Source: Selenomonadaceae bacterium UBA2897 (GTDB taxonomy: Bacteria > Bacillota > Negativicutes > Selenomonadales > Selenomonadaceae). Taken from it: a stretch of DNA of 45,453 bases. Below the pieces are notes generated by a model that had not been told where the DNA came from, did no database searches, and saw nothing but the letters and a program-made list of their open reading frames with translations. Position 1 is the first letter of the stretch, and each line of letters opens with the position of its first letter. The stretch is from assembly GCA_002350105.1 (NCBI GenBank), contig DEDT01000044.1, forward strand, positions 13,768 through 59,220, read 5' to 3'. Shown here in pieces: positions 8,920-15,717 of the stretch. Position numbers and translations under genes: made by a program.

Positions 8920-10014
8920 TCAGCCGTGCGGCAGAAAGTATTGAAAGGCGCTGGGGATGCTGTAGTTCTGGTGGATTTCGGCGAGGGGGACCCAGCGGAG
9001 AGTGACTGGGGGATCGGCTATCTGCAGCGCATCATCGGCGAGCCAGACTTCATAGGCGTGCATGTGCCATTCGATGTGGGAGAAGATGTGCCTGGCGGCG
9101 GGGAGACTTTGCAGGCGTGCGATGGGTAGGCCGTGTGTCTCCAGAAACTGACGGGCAGCAGCCTGCGAGAGGTGGCCTGTGGTGTGGGGAAATTCCCAGA
9201 GCCCTGCGAGCAGGCCGGTATCCGGACGGCGGTGCAGGGCGATGGCATTGCCCTGATGCAGGATGAAGACGGTGAGCTTTTCCTGGCGACGCGCCTTTTT
9301 CGCCTTTTTATGCGGGAAGACCAGTTCGCAGCTTTCGGCGTGGGCAAGGCAGAGGCGCGCGAGGGGGCAGCGGGCACAGTGCGGCGCGCCATGGGGCAGG
9401 CAGACGGTGGCGCCAAGGTCCATGAATGCCTGATTGAGGGCACCGGCCTCGTGGCCTGCAGGATAATGCGGCGCGAGCAGCTCGAATGTGGCGCGTTTCG
9501 TGGAGGCGGCGAGCACGTCAGCAGGCCAGGCGAGCAGGCGTGTCACGGTGCGCAGCACATTGCCATCGACGGCCGGCGTGGGCAGGCCGAAGGCGATGGA
9601 GGCGATGGCACCAGCCGTGTAATCCCCAATGCCGGGTAACGCGCGCAGGGCTTTGTAGTCGGCGGGCAGTTCGCCACCGTAATCCGTGACGATGACCTGC
9701 GCGGCTTTCTTGAGATTGCGTGCGCGGCTGTAGTAGCCGAGGCCCTGCCAGAGCTTCATCAGGCGGTCGTCGTCACAGTGGGCGAGGTCATGCACTGTCG
9801 GCAGCTCATGGAGAAAATTCTCGTAGTAGGGAATCACGGCCGCGGCGCGCGTCTGCTGCAGCATGATTTCCGAGAGCCAGACATGGTAGGGTGAGGGATC
9901 TTCGCGCCAAGGAAGCTGCCGTTCGGTCTCCTGTGCGTGGTACCAGCGCAGGAGCGGTGTAGCGACATCCTTTAGGATAGAGGTATGGTCTGGCAGGCTG
10001 ATTTTTGCTGGCAT
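8920..10014 (-). CDS. mutY: A/G-specific adenine glycosylase
   Basis: Removes adenine mispaired with 8-oxoguanine. The helix-hairpin-helix GPD region is clear (RALPGIGDYTAGAIASIAFG, then PAVDGNVLR), with catalytic SEIMLQQT before it. A [4Fe-4S] cluster loop follows, but its first spacing is Cys-x7-Cys (CLPHGAPHC) rather than the common x6. A C-terminal NUDIX-like 8-oxoG recognition domain is present (LLAGLWEFPH). The frame is open back to 10113, overlapping recG. GGAG spaced 6 nt before the ATG at 10014 makes that start likeliest, giving 364 residues. Confidence 0.92.
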   Translation of the reverse strand: MPAKISLPDHTSILKDVATPLLRWYHAQETERQLPWREDPSPYHVWLSEIMLQQTRAAAVIPYYENFLHELPTVHDLAHCDDDRLMKLWQGLGYYSRARNLKKAAQVIVTDYGGELPADYKALRALPGIGDYTAGAIASIAFGLPTPAVDGNVLRTVTRLLAWPADVLAASTKRATFELLAPHYPAGHEAGALNQAFMDLGATVCLPHGAPHCARCPLARLCLAHAESCELVFPHKKAKKARRQEKLTVFILHQGNAIALHRRPDTGLLAGLWEFPHTTGHLSQAAARQFLETHGLPIARLQSLPAARHIFSHIEWHMHAYEVWLADDALQIADPPVTLRWVPLAEIHQNYSIPSAFQYFLPHG

Positions 10015-10105
10015 GAGATTCTCCATTTCCGTAACATGTGGCAGGGATCGTAAAAGGTGCCTGCCTTTTGGTATATGCGTATGATCAGGCTTATGTGAGC
10101 TGCTG

Positions 10106-12175
10106 TTACGCATCGGTGATGTGTTCGAAATGCTCGTGGTACTGCTGTTGCAGGATGGGGACGATGAAGCTGAGGTCGCTCTTCTTTGCGAGGGTGGCGA
10201 GAGCGGCCTCGCGGGCCTGCAGCAGGATGTCCATGTCGCTGAGAACGTCGGCGATTTTTAGATCGGGCAGGCCGTGCTGCATGGCGCCGAAGAACTGGCC
10301 TGGGCCGCGCAGGCGCAGGTCTTCCTCCGCGAGCTTGAAGCCGTCGTTGGTGTTTACCATGATGCCGAGGCGCTCGCGGGCGTTCTCGCTCTTGCCCTCA
10401 GAGACGAGGATGCAGAAGGACTGCCAGGGGCCGCGACCGATGCGTCCGCGCAGTTGGTGGAGCTGCGCGAGGCCGAAGCGGTCGGCATGCTCGATGACCA
10501 TGAGACTCGCGTTCGGCACGTTGACGCCGACCTCGATGACCGTGGTGGAGACGAGCAGCTTGATGTCGCCCTTATAGAAATCCTGCATGACGGCTTCCTT
10601 GTCTGCTGCCTTCATGCGGCCGTGCACGAGGCCGACGCGCATATCGTAGAATATGCCGTAGCGCAGCTCGTCATAGACTTCCTCGGCGGAGGGCAGGTCG
10701 CTGTCCTCGCTGCCCTCGATGAGCGGGCAGACGACGTAGGCCTGGCGCCCCTTGGCCAGCTGCTCGTGGACGTATTTATAGATGAGCGGTCGGCGGTCAG
10801 GCAGGCGCAGGAAGGTGCGGATGGGCTGGCGTCCGGGCGGTAGATGGCGGATCTGCGAGACATCGAGGTCTCCATAGACCGTGAGCGTCATCGTGCGCGG
10901 AATCGGCGTGGCGGTCATGACGAGTACGTCCGGCGTGAGCGCGCCCTTTTTCTCCAAGGCCGCACGCTGGGCGATGCCGAAGCGGTGCTGCTCATCCGTG
11001 ATGACGAGGCCGAGTTTCGCGAACTGCACGCCTTCCTGAATGAGCGCATGGGTGCCGATGACGATATCGAGCTCATGATTGGCGAGCTGGGTGTAAATCG
11101 CTTCACGTTGTTTTTTCGTGAGGCGGCCGGAGAGAAAACCCACGCGGATGCCGAGGGGCGTGAGCGAGGTGTGGAATTTTTCGTAATGCTGGGCCGCGAG
11201 GATTTCCGTCGGTGCCATGAGCGCGCCCTGGTAGCCGTTTTCCACGGTTTTGACTAGGGCGAGCAGTGCGATGACGGTCTTGCCGGAGCCGACGTCGCCC
11301 TGCACGAGGCGTCGCATGGGCTCCGGTGACTGCATGTCGTGCACGATGTCCTGCCAGACCTGCTGCTGGTCATCCGTGAGGGCAAAGGGCAGCTGTGCCA
11401 TGACCTGCTTTACGAGCGTGCTGTTCTCCAGATGGCGGATGCCGTGCTGTCCTTCGCGGGCCTGTTTTTTGAGCAGCAGAAGGCCGCACTGGATGAGGTA
11501 GAGTTCCTCGAAGGCTAGTGTGCGGCGGGCGGTCTTCAGTGCCGTGAGCGTGGGGGGATTATGGAGTTCGCGGAAAGCTTCCCTGCGGGGCAGCAGCTGG
11601 TACCTTTGTGCGATGGCCTGTGGCACGACCTCCGGCAGCTCGGGCAGATTGCCCAGCAGGATTTGCATTTCCTTGCGGAAAAAATTCTGGTTCAGCTGCT
11701 CGGTGGCGGAGTAGACGGGCAGGATGCCAGTCTGAGCTTCGGGAGAGTCGCCAGCTTTCAGGATCTGGAACGAGCTTAGCTGTGACATCGCGTACTGTCC
11801 GCGCCCGCCATAGGCGTATTCCACCTTGCCCGTGAGGAAGATGCGCGCACCCGGCACCAGTTTTTTCTTGAGAAATTTCTGGTTGAACCATGTGACCTGC
11901 AGGTATCCCGTACCATCGCCGAGCATGGCCGTGAGGATGCTGAGGCGCCCATTACGCCCGCCCTGACGCTCCTGCACGTTCATGACGGTGCCGCTGGTCG
12001 TGGCCGTGGTGCCCGGCTGCAGCTCTGCCAGCGACGTGAGCGTGCTCTGATCTTCGTAGGCGCGGGGAAACCAGGTGAGCAGGTCGTAGCAGGTTCTGAT
12101 GCCCAATTTTTGCAGCAGTGCTGCTTTTTTCGGGCCGATGCCCTTGAGGTACTTGATGTCGTCGGTGATGTTCAT
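10106..12175 (-). CDS. recG: ATP-dependent DNA helicase RecG
   Basis: A fork-reversal helicase of 689 residues, the normal length. The N-terminal wedge/OB-fold region precedes the superfamily 2 motor, with Walker A GDVGSGKT at 293-300, DEQHRFG as motif II, MTATPIPRT as motif III and QLRGRIGRG as motif VI. GGGAG lies 6-7 nt upstream of the ATG. mutY follows on the same strand about 90 nt away and may be co-transcribed. Confidence 0.97.
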   Translation of the reverse strand: MNITDDIKYLKGIGPKKAALLQKLGIRTCYDLLTWFPRAYEDQSTLTSLAELQPGTTATTSGTVMNVQERQGGRNGRLSILTAMLGDGTGYLQVTWFNQKFLKKKLVPGARIFLTGKVEYAYGGRGQYAMSQLSSFQILKAGDSPEAQTGILPVYSATEQLNQNFFRKEMQILLGNLPELPEVVPQAIAQRYQLLPRREAFRELHNPPTLTALKTARRTLAFEELYLIQCGLLLLKKQAREGQHGIRHLENSTLVKQVMAQLPFALTDDQQQVWQDIVHDMQSPEPMRRLVQGDVGSGKTVIALLALVKTVENGYQGALMAPTEILAAQHYEKFHTSLTPLGIRVGFLSGRLTKKQREAIYTQLANHELDIVIGTHALIQEGVQFAKLGLVITDEQHRFGIAQRAALEKKGALTPDVLVMTATPIPRTMTLTVYGDLDVSQIRHLPPGRQPIRTFLRLPDRRPLIYKYVHEQLAKGRQAYVVCPLIEGSEDSDLPSAEEVYDELRYGIFYDMRVGLVHGRMKAADKEAVMQDFYKGDIKLLVSTTVIEVGVNVPNASLMVIEHADRFGLAQLHQLRGRIGRGPWQSFCILVSEGKSENARERLGIMVNTNDGFKLAEEDLRLRGPGQFFGAMQHGLPDLKIADVLSDMDILLQAREAALATLAKKSDLSFIVPILQQQYHEHFEHITDA

Positions 12176-12207
12176 GATGCACTCCCGTTTGCGTAGATTT
12201 CCCTACT

Positions 12208-12216
12208 ATTATATCA
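12208..12216 (-). promoter_or_regulatory. extended -10 promoter element for recG
   Basis: Reading the minus strand gives TGATATAAT, an extended -10 (TGn plus TATAAT), about 33 nt before the recG start codon. No good -35 box is seen. Confidence 0.45.
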
Positions 12217-12277
12217 TGCCAGGCCAGTGGGATGAGGGAGAAATCATTCTGTAACCCGTATTTCACAGGGAAACTAC

Positions 12278-12307
12278 TTGACATATTACGTGGACTTACT
12301 GTACAAT
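12278..12307 (+). promoter_or_regulatory. housekeeping promoter of dapB
   Basis: TTGACA (12278-12283), 18 nt, TACAAT (12302-12307), about 55 nt before the dapB start. It is divergent from the recG promoter in the same 187-bp gap. Confidence 0.72.
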
Positions 12308-12362
12308 ATACCACAGTTATCTATACTGTAAAACGGTATTTTTGGTGGAGGCGTAACATTAC

Positions 12363-13160
12363 ATGACGACGGTTTTAGTAAATGGTGCCTGCGGCCGCAT
12401 GGGGCGGACTGTGGTGAAGGCAGTGCTGGATGATAAGGAGCTCCAGCTTGTGGGAGCTGTGGACGTCAGGGGCGGCGCAGATACGGGCGCGCTTGCAGGC
12501 TATGCGGAGAACGGCATCCTCGTGGAGACGGACCTTGCGGCGGCGCTGGAGCGGCTGAAGCCGGAGGTCATGATCGATTTCACGCGTCCGGATGTCGTGT
12601 TCGGCAATGTCAGGACGGCACTTGGGCATCATGTGAGCCCGGTGGTCGGCACGACGGGCCTTACGCAGGCGCAGAAGGACGAAATCAAGGCGCTGGCCGA
12701 GAAAGAAGATACACCAGCCTTTATCGCGCCGAACTTCGCCATCGGTGCGGTGCTCCTGATGCTGCTTTCGAAACAGGCGGCAAAGTATATGCCGGAAGTC
12801 GAGATCATCGAAATGCATCATGACAAGAAGCTCGATGCCCCTTCCGGTACGGCGGCGCAGACGGCGGCCATGATCGCCGAGGTGCGCGCGGAGCACCAGC
12901 AGGGCAATCCTGACGAAAAGGAGAAAGCGGGCTGGGACGGTGCGCGCGGCGCGAACTATGAGGGCATGCACGTGCACAGCGTGCGTCTGCCGGGCTTCAT
13001 TGCGAGCCAGGAGGTCATCTTTGGCGGCCTCGGCCAGACGCTGAGCCTGCGTCACGACACGACGAGCCGCGAGTCCTTCATGCCGGGCGTCGTGCTGGCC
13101 GCAAAGAAGGTGCGCAGCCTCAAGGGACTCACGGTGGGTCTCGACAAGCTGCTGGATTGA
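12363..13160 (+). CDS. dapB: 4-hydroxy-tetrahydrodipicolinate reductase
   Basis: A lysine and meso-diaminopimelate pathway enzyme, 265 residues. The nucleotide-binding loop is GACGRMGRTV at the N-terminus. The catalytic region is EIIEMHHDKKLDAPSGTA, with the conserved HH-D-K residues. The downstream HSVRLPGFIASQEVIFGG is typical. GGAGG lies about 11 nt before the ATG. asd follows in the same direction, so two steps of the same pathway are together, although in reverse of reaction order. Confidence 0.96.
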   Translation: MTTVLVNGACGRMGRTVVKAVLDDKELQLVGAVDVRGGADTGALAGYAENGILVETDLAAALERLKPEVMIDFTRPDVVFGNVRTALGHHVSPVVGTTGLTQAQKDEIKALAEKEDTPAFIAPNFAIGAVLLMLLSKQAAKYMPEVEIIEMHHDKKLDAPSGTAAQTAAMIAEVRAEHQQGNPDEKEKAGWDGARGANYEGMHVHSVRLPGFIASQEVIFGGLGQTLSLRHDTTSRESFMPGVVLAAKKVRSLKGLTVGLDKLLD

Positions 13161-13234
13161 TTTCGTCATTCATTTTATTTCAATATACGGTGTAATTGGG
13201 CAAGCCCCATGCCACAGGAAAGGAAAGAATCCCT

Positions 13235-14269
13235 ATGCGTAAGTACAATGTAGCCATCCTCGGCGCCACGGGTGCCGTCGGTACGGAGTTCCTCAAGCTC
13301 ATCGAGGAGCGTCAGTTCCCCTTTGCCAACCTGAAGCTGCTGGCCTCAAAGCGTTCCGCAGGTAAGGTCATCCCTTTCATGGGCAAGGATTACACCGTTG
13401 AAGAGACGACGGACGACTCCTTCAAGGACGTCGAAATCGCCCTGTTCGCGGGCGGCGCGGCCAGCAAGCAGTTCGCTCCGGCGGCCGTAAAGGCCGGTGC
13501 CGTCGTCATCGACAACTCCAGCGCTTTCCGCATGGCCCCTGAGGTGCCGCTGGTCGTGCCGGAGGTCAACCCGCAGGCCATCGCGCGCCACAAGGGCATC
13601 ATCGCGAACCCGAACTGCTCGACGATTATCATGCTCATGGCGCTGAAACCGCTTTATGACCTCTCGCGCATCAGGCGCATCGTCGTCTCCACGTATCAGG
13701 CCGTATCCGGCGCGGGCAAGGATGGCATGCAGGAGCTCGAGGACCAGATGGCGGAGATTGCTGCGGGCAAGCCCGTCGAGGCCAAGGTGCTGCCGGTGGG
13801 CAAGCTGCCGAAGCATTTCCAGATTGCCGGCAATGTCATCCCGCAGATCGACGTCGCCCAGGACAACCTCTACACGAAAGAGGAAATGAAGATGGTCAAC
13901 GAGACGAAGAAGATTCTCGATGACAACGACCTGCGCGTGACGGCCACGACGGTGCGCGTGCCGGTCTCCCGCAGCCATGCCGAGTCCGTCAACATCGAGT
14001 TCGAGGGCGACGTGAGCGTCGAGCAGGCCCGCGAGGCTCTCACGAAGTTCCCCGGCGTCATCGTCAAGGACAACCTCGTCGAGCAGGAATACCCGATGCC
14101 GCTCTTCACCTCGGGCAAGAACGACGTCGAGGTCGGCCGCATCCGCAAGGACTACTCCATCGAGCACGGCCTGAACCTCTGGTGCTGTGGCGACCAGATC
14201 CGCAAAGGCGCGGCGCTGAACGCCCTGCAGATCGCCGAGTACATGATTCAGCACGATATGATTAAGTAA
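13235..14269 (+). CDS. asd: aspartate-semialdehyde dehydrogenase
   Basis: Makes aspartate semialdehyde for lysine, threonine, methionine and cell-wall diaminopimelate synthesis. The GATGAVG nucleotide-binding loop is at the N-terminus and the catalytic cysteine is Cys128 in NPNCSTI. The later HAESVNIEFE stretch is typical. GGAAAGG about 10 nt upstream supports the ATG at 13235, 13 codons inside the longest open frame, giving 344 residues. A bidirectional terminator follows. Confidence 0.96.
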   Translation: MRKYNVAILGATGAVGTEFLKLIEERQFPFANLKLLASKRSAGKVIPFMGKDYTVEETTDDSFKDVEIALFAGGAASKQFAPAAVKAGAVVIDNSSAFRMAPEVPLVVPEVNPQAIARHKGIIANPNCSTIIMLMALKPLYDLSRIRRIVVSTYQAVSGAGKDGMQELEDQMAEIAAGKPVEAKVLPVGKLPKHFQIAGNVIPQIDVAQDNLYTKEEMKMVNETKKILDDNDLRVTATTVRVPVSRSHAESVNIEFEGDVSVEQAREALTKFPGVIVKDNLVEQEYPMPLFTSGKNDVEVGRIRKDYSIEHGLNLWCCGDQIRKGAALNALQIAEYMIQHDMIK

Positions 14270-14325
14270 AATCGCTATTTTTTTTAGCACTGGGAAACAA
14301 AGAGTTCAAGAGAATTTATCCTGAC

Positions 14326-14366
14326 AAAATAAGCTGCCCGGCCAATCTGGTTGGGCAGCTTATTTT
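14326..14366. terminator. bidirectional terminator between asd and mqsA
   Basis: A 14-bp perfect stem (AAAATAAGCTGCCC/GGGCAGCTTATTTT) with a 13-nt loop. The A-rich 5' arm and T-rich 3' arm suit termination in both directions, for asd on the plus strand and the toxin-antitoxin pair on the minus strand. Confidence 0.85.
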
Positions 14367-14401
14367 ATGCAGAAAAATATTGCTCGGTTAAGTCGTCATG
14401 G

Positions 14402-14809
14402 TCAGGCTTCCAGGAATTTCAGCATATCCGGCTTCTGCCAAAGTATTTTTAAAAGGTTGGAGATAGCACGGCTGGGAAGTATTTCACCCGACTCATATTT
14501 CTGAAAAGCACGATGGCCGCCGCCCAGGATATTTCCTGCAGCTTCTTGCGTTAAGTTCAACTTTTGGCGTGCCTGACGGATTTTATCTGGTGTCAGCAAA
14601 TGCTCAGCTTGTGCTTTGGCCAGGTTTAACGCCTTGCTGTACACCTTCATGTCTTCTTTGGTGAAAATACCTTCATCGTTATCTTTGGGGTACCAGCCGG
14701 GCATATCGGCAGAGAATTTTATACCTTTATATTCGTAGTCAATGCGGCGAATGCCACGGAAAAGTTCCTCACCGGTTTCAGGGTTGTACATTTTCTCTTG
14801 TGATTGCAT
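14402..14809 (-). CDS. mqsA: MqsA-family antitoxin, without the usual zinc cysteines
   Basis: The likely antitoxin and autorepressor partner of the upstream MqsR. The C-terminal half is an XRE-type helix-turn-helix that reads like MqsA (LTQEAAGNILGGGHRAFQKYE). The N-terminal half normally binds zinc through two cysteine pairs. Here the equivalent stretches read MYNPETGEE and WYPKDNDEG, and no cysteine occurs in the protein. Related short antitoxins keep the PETG and WY-DE pattern with cysteines. ACGGAG lies 8 nt before the ATG at 14809; a GTG three codons earlier is less likely. The gene starts 18 nt after the toxin stop. Confidence 0.82.
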   Translation of the reverse strand: MQSQEKMYNPETGEELFRGIRRIDYEYKGIKFSADMPGWYPKDNDEGIFTKEDMKVYSKALNLAKAQAEHLLTPDKIRQARQKLNLTQEAAGNILGGGHRAFQKYESGEILPSRAISNLLKILWQKPDMLKFLEA

Positions 14810-14827
14810 GTATATCACTCCGTTTCA

Positions 14828-15118
14828 TCACTTGCGCTTGAATGACAATAACAGGAACTCCGAAATTACACCTTCAGTGAATTTTACGTAGAGTACATCA
14901 TCATTCCATGGCACATGGTAGACATCCTGCCAAATCCTATGATTGGCGTATGAAGTCATGGATTTGTAGAACATCGATGGTTCCATGCCAGCTACGACCT
15001 GTCGGATGCCAGTGTCATCCAGTCCCAGCTCAGCTGCCGTTTGGGTGGCTTTCTTGGTAATGGCGAAATCGGATTGTTTAAAACTATCCAAATCATAGGT
15101 GGGCTTTCGCTTTTCCAT
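14828..15118 (-). CDS. mqsR: MqsR-family toxin (mRNA interferase)
   Basis: A 96-residue protein with the MqsR layout: MEKRKPTYDL at the start, then FYKSMTSYANHRIWQDVYHVP and LLLSFKRK at the end. Family members are RelE-fold ribonucleases that cut mRNA at GCU or related sites. The key basic/aromatic patch near the C-terminus is kept. GGAG 8-9 nt before the ATG at 15118 favours this start over the one ten codons upstream. The toxin-first order is usual for mqsRA. Confidence 0.84.
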   Translation of the reverse strand: MEKRKPTYDLDSFKQSDFAITKKATQTAAELGLDDTGIRQVVAGMEPSMFYKSMTSYANHRIWQDVYHVPWNDDVLYVKFTEGVISEFLLLSFKRK

Positions 15119-15136
15119 CGTATCAACTCCAAGTTT

Positions 15137-15165
15137 ATTGTACCCCATAATGGTGTATTTGTCGA
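15137..15165 (-). promoter_or_regulatory. promoter of mqsRA with a candidate operator
   Basis: On the minus strand, TCGACA (15165-15160), 17 nt, TACAAT (15142-15137), ending about 19 nt before the mqsR start. The spacer contains CCATTATGG, a near-palindrome that could be an antitoxin operator; that role is only inferred. Confidence 0.55.
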
Positions 15166-15618
15166 TAGATATTATGCATAGGCAGGTACAAAAGATTGTT
15201 TTTTCATTGTCCGGTCATTGAGTCGGGAAAATTTATGTGTGGGGAGGCAGGAAATGCGTAGTGAGTGGAGAACATTATTATGTGATTAGATTGTGCATCA
15301 AAGGAAGTAGTGAGTGATTTTATCTTGTCGTCGAGACGAAAGCTAAAGTATGGATACAGACCTGTATTATACGGAAAGAGGAGACAGTTTTGCGAGGATA
15401 CAGAAATAATATAGGGATACCAGTACATGATGCAGCAGTTTTTTGGGGTGACGAATCTCAAGGTGGGCAGGTCAGAGCGGCCGGAGAGTGCTGATGACTT
15501 GGCGGAGACGGCGGGACGCAGGTCATCGCGTCCTGCGTGCAGAAGATATCCCGGACACGAGGGCCGCATGCATCAGGATACCTTTCTCTCGAGAAGAGGT
15601 GTTTTTGCTTATGTACCC
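15166..15618. other. about 450-bp gene-free region with a GC-rich, possibly structured segment
   Basis: No convincing gene is seen. The left part (15166-15460) is AT-rich and featureless to the eye. The right part (15470-15606) is GC-rich and contains nested inverted repeats: GCGGCC (15477-15482) with GGCCGC (15562-15567); GATGAC (15493-15498) with GTCATC (15522-15527); and the competing ACGCAGG (15516-15522) with CCTGCGT (15532-15538). An imperfect hairpin followed by GTTTTT ends near 15606. This may be a small RNA or leader, or a remnant; no known RNA family was recognised. Confidence 0.3.
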
Positions 15619-15645
15619 TAAAGTACAGCGTAGTGATGACGATAT
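15619..15645 (+). promoter_or_regulatory. sigma-28 (FliA/SigD) type promoter of the flagellin gene
   Basis: TAAA (15619-15622), exactly 15 nt, GACGATAT (15638-15645). This matches the flagellar sigma-28 pattern TAAA-N15-GCCGATAA with two differences. It lies about 70 nt before the flagellin start. Confidence 0.78.
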
Positions 15646-15717
15646 AAAGAATAAGGGTATTTAGATCATCTTTAATATCTTTTTCGTGTTGGAAAGGAAG
15701 AGAAGGATGTGGCTGAC

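Noticed and set aside
10015..10113. A longer MutY starting at 10113
   Set aside because: It would overlap recG, the extra residues do not look like MutY, and the GGAG-supported ATG at 10014 gives normal length.
15470..15606. A c-di-GMP (GEMM) riboswitch
   Set aside because: GGGACGC is present as in GEMM-I, but the conserved CACGCACAGGGCAAACC part and the GNRA hairpin are not found.
15204..15621. Open frames on both strands in the gap before the flagellin (121 and 64 codons)
   Set aside because: No ribosome site, no recognisable family and odd composition; the open frames follow from the GC-rich segment.
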